From: Phycisphaerales bacterium
GTDB taxonomy: Bacteria; Planctomycetota; Phycisphaerae; Phycisphaerales; UBA1924
NCBI GenBank assembly: GCA_029260515.1
Contig: JAJDDC010000060.1
Location: 142,667-206,666 of the forward strand
Direction of reading: 5' to 3'
Length of the DNA stretch: 64,000 nt
Made by a program: the position numbers and the translations under genes
In this document: piece after piece, positions 33,975 through 41,871 of the stretch
Numbering within the stretch: the stretch's first letter is position 1
How the letters are laid out: each line of letters opens with the position of its first letter
Notes under the pieces: model-generated
What the model was told of the DNA's origin: nothing
Database searches by the model: none
What the model saw: only the letters and a program-made list of their open reading frames with translations

Positions 33975-35612
33975 TCAGGGCGGTGAAGTCGCCCCGGCCT
34001 CGCGCAGATCCTGGGCGACCCCCTCCAGGCGGTCCTGACCACCCTTGTCGAGCAGGCTGACCACGACCGCGACGGCAAAGCCGACGAGGAACGAGGGCAG
34101 CAGGACGTCAAGCGAGCCGAGGTACCCGACCATGTCGTCCTGGCCGAGCCCCTCGAGGATGGGCGGCGCCGCGAACTTGAAGAACGGCACGCACAGGAAG
34201 CCCGCGACCATGGCGCACTTGGCGCCCATCGCCGTAAGCCGGGACCAGAACAGACTCAGGATCATCACCGGGCAGAAGGTGGCGGCGATGCCAGACCAGC
34301 CGAAGATGATGGTCCAGAACACCGGGGTGTTCTTGTCGTAGAGCAGCAGCCCAAGGCCCACCCCGAACGCGGCGAGCGCGAGCAGGAACGTCACCTTCTT
34401 GGACAGCGACACGAGCTTCTCGTCGGGCATCTCCGGGTGACGCGATTTCTGCCAGTAGTCGCGGACCGCGGCGGACGAGGCGACGACCAGCAGCGAGTCG
34501 ATGGTGGACATGATCGCCGACAAGACCATCGCGATGAACACGCCCGCCAAAAAGCTCGGCAGGAGCGTCTCCGACATGTAGGGGAGGATGTCGTCCTGGC
34601 TTCCCCCGATCTGGGCTTTGGTGTAGAGCCCGCGCCCGACGATGCCCACGAGGACAGCGCCCGAATCGGCGAAGATCGTCCAGAGCAGGGCGACGGCGGC
34701 GCCCTTGTTGATTTCCCTCTCGGATCGCAGCGAGATGAAGCGGACGAAGACCTGGGGCGAGCCCCAGAACCCGATGCCGATGGCGACCAGACCCACGATC
34801 GAGACGATCGCGCCGGCGGTCCAGCCGCCGGTGGACGGGGTGACGGCCTTGGTGACTGGGTCGGCCGGGCCCGGGCCGTGCAGGCTGAGCAGGTGCGGGT
34901 CGATGGCGCGGAGCGAGTCGAGCAGGTTGGTTACGCCCGTGTACTCGAGAAAGCCGATGACGGGCAGGGCGACGAGTCCGAGGAACATGAGCGAGCCCTG
35001 GAAGACGTCCGACCAGACGACGGCGGTGAACCCGCCCTGTGTGATGTAGATCATCACCACGGCGAACCCGACCGCGGCGCCGATGTAGTGGTCCTTGCCG
35101 TGCAGGAGGCTCCCGTCGGCGAAGTACGAGTTGTAGGCGTCGCCGAAGTACGAGTGGAACGCGCCCCCGGTCGCGAAGACCTGGGTGCCCGCGTAGATCG
35201 CGACGAAGAACACGAGCGAGCCGGCGGCGATCAGGCGGAGCCAGTGCCCGTTGTCACGCAGACGCGACTCCAGATAGTCAGGAACGGTGATCGAGTCGTA
35301 CTTGTCGGTGAGGCGTTTGAACCGGCGGGACATGATGAGCCACGCGCCGCCCACGCCCAGCATCTCGCCCACGACGACCCAGAACGCGTTGACGCCGACG
35401 GCGTAGCCCATGCCGGTGAGCCCGAGCAGGAGCCAGGCGGATTCGCCGGTCGCGCGTGCCGAGAACGCGACGTTGATGAAGCCAAGGCGCTTGCCCGCGG
35501 CGAAGTAGTCGCGGATGTCGTGCATCCGCTTGGAGGCCACATACCCGATGGTGAGCAGGACGCCCGCGTAGATGGCGACGGCGAGCAGTTTCCAGAGCGT
35601 GTCGGCGTCGAT
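33975..35612 (-). CDS. sodium:solute symporter (SSS/PutP family), apparent AUC start
   Basis: About 545 residues with 12-13 hydrophobic segments. Family features: ARATGESAWLLLGLTGMGYAVG, FVAIYAGTQVFATGGAF, WSDVFQGSLMFLGL, GFWGSPQVFVRFIS, and LSAIMSTIDSLLVVASSA, the sodium-site helix. The first ordinary start codon in frame is GTG 35540, but that would cut off membrane helix 1 (LLAVAIYAGVLLTIGYVA), which is clearly encoded upstream. No ATG, GTG or TTG lies further upstream before the in-frame stop. An ATC at 35612 sits six bases after a good AAGGGAG and gives IDADTLWKLLAVAIYAG. It imports an unknown solute (proline-like) with Na+. Confidence 0.85.
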   Translation of the reverse strand: MDADTLWKLLAVAIYAGVLLTIGYVASKRMHDIRDYFAAGKRLGFINVAFSARATGESAWLLLGLTGMGYAVGVNAFWVVVGEMLGVGGAWLIMSRRFKRLTDKYDSITVPDYLESRLRDNGHWLRLIAAGSLVFFVAIYAGTQVFATGGAFHSYFGDAYNSYFADGSLLHGKDHYIGAAVGFAVVMIYITQGGFTAVVWSDVFQGSLMFLGLVALPVIGFLEYTGVTNLLDSLRAIDPHLLSLHGPGPADPVTKAVTPSTGGWTAGAIVSIVGLVAIGIGFWGSPQVFVRFISLRSEREINKGAAVALLWTIFADSGAVLVGIVGRGLYTKAQIGGSQDDILPYMSETLLPSFLAGVFIAMVLSAIMSTIDSLLVVASSAAVRDYWQKSRHPEMPDEKLVSLSKKVTFLLALAAFGVGLGLLLYDKNTPVFWTIIFGWSGIAATFCPVMILSLFWSRLTAMGAKCAMVAGFLCVPFFKFAAPPILEGLGQDDMVGYLGSLDVLLPSFLVGFAVAVVVSLLDKGGQDRLEGVAQDLREAGATSPP

Positions 35613-35675
35613 GTCGTGCTCCCTTCGAGAGATCCCTCGGTCGGGGGGGCAGCATACAGGACGGGCGGAATCGCT

Positions 35676-36119
35676 TCAGGCGTGCCGGGATTCGTCGATC
35701 GAGGCGATCGTGGCGCTGAGCGTCGCGATGAGGGTCCGCGCGTCATCCTGCTCCGCGTGGATCGTCGCCTGGGCGAACGAGAGGCGGCGTCCGGCGCGGA
35801 GCACCTCGGCCTGGGCCACGAACAGTTCCCCGTCGCCCGGGGCAAGCAGACTGATCTTGTACTCGACGGTCAGCACGCCCCGGCCCTGCGGCGCGAGCGT
35901 CATGGCGGCGTACCCGCAGGCCGAGTCCCCGATCGCCGCGAGCACCGCCGCGTGGGTGTACCCGTGCTGCTGTGTCAGCGTCTGGTTCCGAGGGAGTTCG
36001 ATCGTCGCGCGCCCGTCGTGGGCCTCGACGATCCGGGCGCCGATCAGCGCCATGAGGGGCTGTTGCGCGAAGCTGTCGGCCACGCGCGGATCGACGGTCT
36101 GTTCGTCAGCGTTCGCCAT
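35676..36119 (-). CDS. PaaI-type hotdog-fold thioesterase
   Basis: 147 residues, typical length. Hotdog features: LMALIGARIVEAHDGRATIE, QQHGYTHAAVLAAIGDSACG with the conserved HG and acidic helix residue, and LTVEYKISLLAPGDGELFVA. It hydrolyses acyl- or aryl-CoA esters in the cytoplasm; the substrate is unknown. It lies between the Xer recombinase and the symporter on the same strand, with 21- and 63-base gaps. Confidence 0.85.
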   Translation of the reverse strand: MANADEQTVDPRVADSFAQQPLMALIGARIVEAHDGRATIELPRNQTLTQQHGYTHAAVLAAIGDSACGYAAMTLAPQGRGVLTVEYKISLLAPGDGELFVAQAEVLRAGRRLSFAQATIHAEQDDARTLIATLSATIASIDESRHA

Positions 36120-36140
36120 CGGTCCAGCGTATACCGGGGA

Positions 36141-37121
36141 TCACGGCCTGGGGTGGCAGTTCCGGTGCACGTCCTTGAGCTGCGTCCGGTCCACGTGCGT
36201 GTAGATCTGCGTCGTCGAGATGTCGGCGTGCCCGAGCAGTTCCTGGACCGTCCGCAGGTTGGCGCCGCCGATGAGCAGGTGCGTCGCGAAGCTGTGGCGC
36301 AGGACGTGCGGGTGGACGCCAGAGAGGCCCGCGATCGCGGCGTGCTTCTTGACGATCTGCCAGACGCGGACACGCTCGATCGGGCGGGCGGAGCGCGTGA
36401 GGAAGACCCGCCCCTTGTCGCGGCGCTGCGCCGCCCGCTCGGCGGTGATCAGCAGCGGGCGGCACTCGCGGAGGTACCGCCCGAGCCACAGCTCGGCCGG
36501 GCGCCCCATCGGGACCAGGCGCTGCTTGTCGCCCTTGCCCGTGACGAGGATCGACGCGGACTCGTCCTTGACGTCGGCGAGCTGGATCGCGCCGACCTCG
36601 CTGGCGCGCAGGCCGCACGCGTACATCAGCTCCAGGATCGCCCGGTCGCGGATCCAGAGCGGCGCACCGTCACCAGCTCGCTGCGGCTCTGACGCGGCCT
36701 CGATGAGCGCGCGCAACTGCTTCGGGCTCAGGACGCCGGGGAGTTTCTTCCAGCGTGTGGGCTGGTCGAGCACGTCGGCGGCGTTGGTGCTGGCGAACCC
36801 TCGCGCGCACAGCCATCGGCAGAAGACCTTGATCGTCGCCAGGCGTCTGGCGAGTGTCGCCGAGGCGTACCCGCGGTCGCGGGTCAGGCCCTGGACGTGC
36901 GCGACGAGTGCGCGGGGCGTGACGTCTGTCGGCGAGGCGGCGCCCGCCAGGGAGAGCTCGGCGAGCATGTCCACCAGGTCGCGCTCGTAGGCCTCCATGC
37001 TCGCGGGCGCGAGGCCGCACTCGATGCGGAGGTAGACCAGGAACTCGCCCAGCACGCCGCGCAGGCCCGGGGCGATCTGCTCGCGGAGGGTGTTGACGCG
37101 CGATGGTCGGGCGGGGGGCAC
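36141..37121 (-). CDS. xerD: tyrosine recombinase XerC/XerD family
   Basis: 326 residues from GTG 37121. The catalytic set is complete: Arg172 (ACGLRASEVG), Lys196 (VTGKGDKQR), His272 and Arg275 (HVLRHSFATHLL), His298 (LLGHADIS) and nucleophile Tyr307 (TQIYTHVD). The N-terminal SAM-like DNA-binding domain is at about 20-110. Length and motif spelling match chromosomal XerD, which resolves dimers at dif. No attachment sites, integron or phage genes adjoin it, so a mobile-element integrase is less likely. Confidence 0.87.
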   Translation of the reverse strand: MPPARPSRVNTLREQIAPGLRGVLGEFLVYLRIECGLAPASMEAYERDLVDMLAELSLAGAASPTDVTPRALVAHVQGLTRDRGYASATLARRLATIKVFCRWLCARGFASTNAADVLDQPTRWKKLPGVLSPKQLRALIEAASEPQRAGDGAPLWIRDRAILELMYACGLRASEVGAIQLADVKDESASILVTGKGDKQRLVPMGRPAELWLGRYLRECRPLLITAERAAQRRDKGRVFLTRSARPIERVRVWQIVKKHAAIAGLSGVHPHVLRHSFATHLLIGGANLRTVQELLGHADISTTQIYTHVDRTQLKDVHRNCHPRP

Positions 37122-37160
37122 CCCAGGCTCATCGGCCCGTGGGGGCGGGTGTCAAAAAGG

Positions 37161-37191
37161 AAAAACGCCCCGGGCGGAGGGCCCGGGGCGT
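37161..37191 (-). terminator. intrinsic terminator of flagellin gene
   Basis: On the minus strand: 11-bp stem ACGCCCCGGGC / GCCCGGGGCGT with five-base loop, then TTTTCCTTTTT. Confidence 0.88.
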
Positions 37192-37217
37192 CTCGCGTTC
37201 GGATCAGAGGCCCGGGG

Positions 37218-38726
37218 TTAGCCGAGCAGCTGGAGTGCGTTCTGCGGACGCTGGTTGGCGAGCGCGAGAACGTTGGTGGAGGCGGAGACCAGGATCTGGT
37301 TCCGTGTCAGGGAGGCGGTCTCGTTGGCGAAGTCGGCGTCGCGGATGACGCTCTCTGCCGCCGCGGTGTTCTCGATCGTGACGCCCAGGCTCCGGATGGT
37401 CGCGCCGATGACGTTCTTCTGGAACGCGCCGAGGCGGCCGCGGAGGCTGGAGACCGACTCGATGGCCTCGTCAACGATCTTCTGGGCGCTGGAGAGGCCC
37501 GTGGAATCGGTGGTCGTTAGGTCGTAGGCCTTGCCACCGCCGAGGTCGTCGAGGTAGCCGAGCGCGGCGCTGCCGAGGTTGCGGACGGCCACGTTCTGGA
37601 TGCCCAGCGAGACGCGGCCGGCGATGTTGACGTCCGAGGCGAGCTGGAAGTCGGCGCCGCCGCCGGTGATCGTGAAGGCGTTGACCGAGGCCAGGGTGGT
37701 GGCGGTGGTCGTGTTGAGGTTCATCTCGACGTTGAGGAAGTCGGAGTTGACGCTGAGCTCGGTGCCCTTGCCGGTGGCGAGAAGGCCGTTGATGGTCCCG
37801 CCGACGTCCTGGCCCTCGTCGCGGACGGGGTTGATGGCGTTGGCGAAGGTGGAGAGGACGGTGGTGTCGATGGTGCTGGTATCGCCGGCGGCGAAGTTGT
37901 GGATGCCGTCGCCCGCGGTGCCGCCGTCGTCAACGACCTTGACGGAGACGAACTCGTCGGAGCCGAACTCGCTCGAGCGGAGCGCGAAGCCGGTGGTGCC
38001 CGCCGAGGCGGTGACGCCGGTGATGTCGGAGAAGGTGTTGATGGCCGCGGTGATGGTCGCGAGGGTCTGGCTGGAGGTGAACTGGAGCTCGCGGGAGCCC
38101 TTGGAGCCGGAGATCTCGACGACGAACGCGGAGGTCGCGCCGCCGAGGTTCAGGGTGGCGCCGCCGAGCGAGACGTAGAGGCCGCCCTGCTGGGCGGACT
38201 GGGTGACGACGGCCTGGACGGCGAGGCTGGAGCCCTCGAACTTGGCGCCGTTGACCTTGAAGTCGGTGACGCCGGCGGCGACAGACTCGGTCTGGTAGTC
38301 GAAGCTGCCGTTGAGGAGCTTGGTCCCCTGGAAGCTGGTGGCGCCGGCGATCCGGTCGATGGTCTGGAGGATCGAGTCGATCTGGTCCTGGTTGGCGGCG
38401 ACCTCGGAAGAGGACTGACCCGCCGTCGAGGCGGACGCGGTGAGCAGGCCCTGGAGCTCGGTGAGCAGGCTCGAGATCTCCTGGAGGCCGCCCTCGGCGA
38501 TGTTGACGACCTGGTCGGCACGCTCGGAGTTGCCGACGGCGGCGTTGAGCGCGGTGATCTCGCCGCGGAGGTTCTCCGAGGCGATCAGGCCGGCGGGGTC
38601 GTCCTTGCCGCGGTTGATCCGCAGGCCTGTGGACAGACGCTCGAGCGAGTTGGTGAGCGAGAAGTTGTTCTGCGTCAGCACGCGCTGAGCGATGAGGGAC
38701 GAGATGTTCGTATTGATGCGACTCAT
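37218..38726 (-). CDS. fliC: flagellin
   Basis: 502 residues. The conserved D0/D1 N-terminus (SRINTNISSLIAQRVL, LERLSTGLRINRGKDDPAGL) and C-terminus (ADFANETASLTRNQILV, ending LANQRPQNALQLLG) frame a variable centre. That centre holds a flagellin IN-like repeat (FVVEISGSKGSRELQF, followed by TITAAINTFSDITGV). It is exported by the flagellar type III system and polymerises into the filament. Its leader has CACGGAGGAT, identical to the other flagellin gene. It is a separate unit downstream of a terminator and 346 bases of spacer. Confidence 0.95.
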   Translation of the reverse strand: MSRINTNISSLIAQRVLTQNNFSLTNSLERLSTGLRINRGKDDPAGLIASENLRGEITALNAAVGNSERADQVVNIAEGGLQEISSLLTELQGLLTASASTAGQSSSEVAANQDQIDSILQTIDRIAGATSFQGTKLLNGSFDYQTESVAAGVTDFKVNGAKFEGSSLAVQAVVTQSAQQGGLYVSLGGATLNLGGATSAFVVEISGSKGSRELQFTSSQTLATITAAINTFSDITGVTASAGTTGFALRSSEFGSDEFVSVKVVDDGGTAGDGIHNFAAGDTSTIDTTVLSTFANAINPVRDEGQDVGGTINGLLATGKGTELSVNSDFLNVEMNLNTTTATTLASVNAFTITGGGADFQLASDVNIAGRVSLGIQNVAVRNLGSAALGYLDDLGGGKAYDLTTTDSTGLSSAQKIVDEAIESVSSLRGRLGAFQKNVIGATIRSLGVTIENTAAAESVIRDADFANETASLTRNQILVSASTNVLALANQRPQNALQLLG

Positions 38727-39072
38727 GTGACTGATCCTCCGTGAACGCGATGAGAGGAGTCTGGGCGTTGGCCCGTACTCGGTACTGCTCCGTCTGGGCG
38801 CCTCCCACCCGCAAGGACCGGCTCAGCCGATCCGATTCCCCGGATCCGTCCGGGGGGTTGGCATACTGCCCGCCGGGCCCATATGCCCGGCAATGCGGTC
38901 TGGATCGGCGACGCCCGGACCGCGATTCAGTCTTCGTGCCGAGAATCAATCAGAATCGGGGCGGACCCTGGCGCTCGGAACACCGGGCGCGCAAAAAAAC
39001 CCCGCCGTATGGGGGCGGGGGTCTGGGTGAGAACTCGGGGACTTCTTGCCGGGTATCCAGGTCCGCGCGGTG
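38727..39072. other. spacer between the two flagellin genes
   Basis: 346 bases with the terminator of the upstream flagellin (38993-39020) and the leader of the downstream one. A weak flagellar sigma-28-like match (TGAA-N16-GCCGATCC, minus strand, 38902-38929) is present but not convincing. GC-rich inverted repeats surround 38835-38900. No gene seen. Confidence 0.4.
38993..39020 (-). terminator. intrinsic terminator of upstream flagellin
   Basis: On the minus strand: 7-bp stem CCCCGCC / GGCGGGG, seven-base loop, then seven T. Confidence 0.88.
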
Positions 39073-40635
39073 TTACCCGAGCAGCTGCAGGACGCTTTGG
39101 GCCTGCTGGTTGGCCAGCTGGAGCACGGACGTGCCCGCGGTCTGGAGGATCTGTGCCCGGGTGAGCTGGCTGGTCTCGGCGGCGAAGTCCGCGTCCATGA
39201 TCTGCGAGCGGCTTGCGGTCAGGTTCTCGAACTGGGCCTGGAGGCTCCGGACGTTTGTGTCCAGGACGTTGCGTTCGAACGCGCCCAGGCGCCCGCGGGT
39301 GCTCGAGACCTCGTCGATCGCCTTCTCGAGGATGTCGTTGGCGGCGGTGAAGTCCTTGCGGTCGGCGCTGGACTCGAGCGAGTTGGTCTGGCCGAACCTG
39401 AGGCTCGAGAGGTACTGGACGGCGCCGTTGATATAGGACGCGCCGAGGTTGGACGCGGACATCGAGGCGATGCCGATGTTGGACTGCTGGAGCGCGGTGA
39501 TGTCTTGGCCGAGCTGGAAGAGCGCTCCGCCGCCGGTGATGTGGAAGGTTGACGCGGCGCTGGCGGGGGAGATGGCGAACGTCTCGTCGAGGAGGAGCTC
39601 GAGGCTGAGGTTCGTCTCGCTGAGCGAGACGTTGAGCCCGTCGCCGCTGGCGAGCGATCCGTTGACGAGTGCCTGGACATCGCGCCCATCGTCGCGGGTG
39701 GCCGAGACAAGGGTGGTCCCGATGCCGGCCCAGGGGAAGCCGGCGGTCGTGTCGGGGTAGTCGGCGTTGCCGTCGAGCTTGTAGATGGCGAAGGGCGTGT
39801 CGGCGGGGTCGGGCCCGCCGCGGCGCTGGACGCTGACGAACGAGTCGGAGCCGTAGTCCACGGAGCGGAAAACAACGCCCGAGTTGGCGTTGCCGTTGAT
39901 GAGTGCGGCCTCAACGCCGGTCTGGCCCGAGCGTGCGTTGACGCTGGAGACGACCTGGGCGAGTGAGAGGCCGGACTCGAAGCTGAGCTCGGTGACACCG
40001 CGGGCGCCGGTGATCTGCAGGGTGGTGGCGGAGATGAGGACGCCGTCGGGCAGGGCGCCGGCGTTGTCGCCGTTGAGGAAGAGGGCGCCCTTCTGTGCCG
40101 AGGCGATGACGTCCACATCGACCTGGAGGGAGTTAGAGCCGACGAAGCTTGCGCCGAGGACGCTCGCGGTGCGGATCTCGCTGGAGACGAGGCCGCTGGT
40201 GACGTAGTCGAGCGAGCCGTCGATGAGGCGTAGGCCACCGAAGCTGGCGGTGTTGCTGATGCGTGTGATGGACTCGATGGCAGAGTCGATCTGATTCTGG
40301 TTGGCCTCGATCTCCTCGTCGGAGATTGCGCCGGAGTTCGCGGCCTCGACCATCAGCCCCTTGATGGAGTTGAGCAGGTCTGAGATCTCGGTGAGAGCGC
40401 TCTCCGTGGTCGCGATGACCGAGCTCGCCCTCTCCGAGTTCTTGATCGCCTGCTCGATGCCGGCGATGTCGGTGCCGATGCGTTCTGAGATGATCAGGCC
40501 CGCGGGATCGTCCTTGCCGCGGTTGATGCGGAGGCCGGTCGAGAGGCGTTCCAGGCGTAGCTCGAGCTCCTGGTTGGAGCGCGAGAGGTTCGCTTGGGCG
40601 ATCAGGCTCGGGATGTTGGTATTGATTCTCGCCAT
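39073..40635 (-). CDS. fliC: flagellin (second paralogue)
   Basis: 520 residues. The N-terminus is ARINTNIPSLIAQANL with LERLSTGLRINRGKDDPAGL; the C-terminus is MDADFAAETSQLTRAQIL and ends LANQQAQSVLQLLG. The central domain differs strongly from the other flagellin but keeps an IN-like strand motif (LQITGARGVTELSFESG). Position directly after fliW-csrA and a leader hairpin placing GGA of the ribosome site in a loop argue for CsrA control. It could be the major or an accessory filament subunit. Confidence 0.95.
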   Translation of the reverse strand: MARINTNIPSLIAQANLSRSNQELELRLERLSTGLRINRGKDDPAGLIISERIGTDIAGIEQAIKNSERASSVIATTESALTEISDLLNSIKGLMVEAANSGAISDEEIEANQNQIDSAIESITRISNTASFGGLRLIDGSLDYVTSGLVSSEIRTASVLGASFVGSNSLQVDVDVIASAQKGALFLNGDNAGALPDGVLISATTLQITGARGVTELSFESGLSLAQVVSSVNARSGQTGVEAALINGNANSGVVFRSVDYGSDSFVSVQRRGGPDPADTPFAIYKLDGNADYPDTTAGFPWAGIGTTLVSATRDDGRDVQALVNGSLASGDGLNVSLSETNLSLELLLDETFAISPASAASTFHITGGGALFQLGQDITALQQSNIGIASMSASNLGASYINGAVQYLSSLRFGQTNSLESSADRKDFTAANDILEKAIDEVSSTRGRLGAFERNVLDTNVRSLQAQFENLTASRSQIMDADFAAETSQLTRAQILQTAGTSVLQLANQQAQSVLQLLG

Positions 40636-40636
40636 G

Positions 40637-40654
40637 GCAATCCTCCGTGATTGC
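40637..40654 (-). promoter_or_regulatory. CsrA-type hairpin over the flagellin ribosome-binding site
   Basis: On the minus strand: GCAATC-ACGGAG-GATTGC, a perfect 6-bp stem with a six-base loop holding the GGA of the Shine-Dalgarno, one base before the ATG. CsrA binds ANGGA in hairpin loops and blocks ribosome entry. Confidence 0.65.
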
Positions 40655-40740
40655 GTGGTTCGGCGTCCCCCGCCTTGGCTCCTCCGCGCGGGGGCGTTCG
40701 TCCGTTGATTCCGGTCGTTGCTCGTGTATCAGGGTGCGGC

Positions 40741-41115
40741 CTATCCGGCGCCGCGCATCCCCTCCGTTCGTCCGTTGGTCGAGTTCTGTGCCTTCGCGCC
40801 GTTTGCAACGCGGGGCGTCGGGGCGTCCTCGGCGGGCCTGCCGGCGGTGAGGCGCTCGGCGTTGGCGCGGCTGGCGTTGCGTGCCGGTCCGGGCCTGATC
40901 TTTTGCGTGATCTCCTCGATCGCGCCGCCCGCGATCCGGGAGGCCTGCTCGTTCTCCCGCGAGATCGCGTCGTACACCTCCTTGCGGTGGACGGCGATGC
41001 GGGTGGGCGCGGTGATCCCGAGGCGCACCTTGTCGCCCCGTATGTCGACGACGGTGATCTCGATGTCATCGCCGATCATGATTGTTTCGTCGCGCTGCCG
41101 TGAGAGCACCAGCAT
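40741..41115 (-). CDS. csrA: carbon storage regulator CsrA, extended
   Basis: 124 residues from ATG 41115 with AAGGAG upstream. The canonical core MLVLSRQRDETIMIG, VVDIRGDKVRLGITAP, IAVHRKEVYDAI occupies about 1-57. The remaining 60 residues (GGAIEEITQKIRPGPARNAS then an Ala/Arg/Thr-rich tail) exceed the usual 60-75 residue length. It is an RNA-binding dimer that represses translation at GGA-containing leaders; FliW antagonises it by binding the C-terminal region, and flagellin displaces FliW. It is located between fliW and flagellin. Its leader carries two GGA hairpins, suggesting autoregulation. Confidence 0.94.
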   Translation of the reverse strand: MLVLSRQRDETIMIGDDIEITVVDIRGDKVRLGITAPTRIAVHRKEVYDAISRENEQASRIAGGAIEEITQKIRPGPARNASRANAERLTAGRPAEDAPTPRVANGAKAQNSTNGRTEGMRGAG

Positions 41116-41134
41116 TGCGTCTGCTCCTTCGCTA

Positions 41135-41166
41135 CCGGCTCCGAGTGCCGGGGCTTCCGTGCCCCG
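41135..41166 (-). promoter_or_regulatory. tandem GGA hairpins in the csrA leader
   Basis: On the minus strand: CGGGGC-ACGGAA-GCCCCG (41166-41149), then CCGGC-ACTCGGA-GCCGG (41151-41135). Both loops expose GGA, and the stems overlap by three bases, so full forms exclude each other. They lie about 20 bases before the start codon. Confidence 0.6.
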
Positions 41167-41279
41167 CGGCCGGTCCGAGTTCCACTCCCGCCACCGACTG
41201 TCCCCGCGGCCTTGCGTGCGCACCGACACCCGATGGCGCCGACGGGCCGAACACACCGCGGACGACCGGCGACCGCCTG

Positions 41280-41720
41280 CTAGGCGGACGCCGCCTTCGC
41301 GCCAACCTTCATCAACGGGTGGCGCGTCGTCCATCGCTTCTCGGCGAGCACCATCTGCTCGCCGATCTTGCCGAGCGTGTTGATCACCAGAGGCCCCTGG
41401 AGGTTGCCGGTGAGCTGCTGCTCGATCTTGTTGACGATCACGAAGACCTGGGCGTCCTCGAGCTGTTCGAGTCCAAGGCCTTCCATCTGCTCTGGGCGGA
41501 TGGGGGCCGAGTACTCGGGCTCGAAGAGCGTGGGGTCCGTGACAACGAAGGCGAGTGACGGCTCGTCCAGGCTCTGGAGCCAGAAAAAGCACGCGTCGTC
41601 GCCGGGCTGCAACAGACACCATCGCGTCATGCCCGGGAATCCGAGCACGCCCTTCGGGAAGGTGATCGCGCGGTCCTCCGCGATCTCGATCACCCCAAAG
41701 CGTGTGGTCCGCACGTCCAT
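41280..41720 (-). CDS. fliW: flagellar assembly factor FliW
   Basis: 146 residues from ATG 41720 (MDVRTTRFGVIEI). Family features: ITFPKGVLGFPGMTRWCLLQ, FFWLQSLDEPSLAFVVTDP and ANLQGPLVIN-like TGNLQGPLVINTLGKIGEQM. FliW binds flagellin and CsrA in turn, releasing CsrA repression once flagellin is secreted. Located immediately upstream of csrA, in the usual order. GGAG lies seven bases upstream of the ATG. Confidence 0.94.
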   Translation of the reverse strand: MDVRTTRFGVIEIAEDRAITFPKGVLGFPGMTRWCLLQPGDDACFFWLQSLDEPSLAFVVTDPTLFEPEYSAPIRPEQMEGLGLEQLEDAQVFVIVNKIEQQLTGNLQGPLVINTLGKIGEQMVLAEKRWTTRHPLMKVGAKAASA

Positions 41721-41846
41721 GTGTGCGCTCCGATCCTTCCGGCCACCACGTGGGATCGACGACCCGGCGATCCACGCCGGTCGACGTCCTGTCCATGCCC
41801 CGACCCGGCCGATGGGGCCGAGGCTCGTTCGATCCAATCCCGTCTG

Positions 41847-41866
41847 CCCCGGGCTCTCGCCCGGGG
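41847..41866 (-). terminator. hairpin after flgL
   Basis: CCCCGGGC-GAGA-GCCCGGGG, 8-bp stem with a GAGA tetraloop, six bases after the flgL stop; no T run follows, so termination or 3'-end stabilisation are both possible. Confidence 0.45.
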
Positions 41867-41871
41867 ACGGT

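Noticed and set aside
36141..37121. Integrase of a mobile element
   Set aside because: It matches chromosomal XerC/D in length and motifs, with no phage, integron or direct-repeat context.
38858..38873. Sigma-54-like TTGGCATACTGCCCGC
   Set aside because: It points to the plus strand, where no gene follows for several kilobases.
38902..38929. Sigma-28-like promoter for the downstream flagellin
   Set aside because: TGAA-N16-GCCGATCC differs in both elements and spacing from the consensus and lies about 180 bases from the start.
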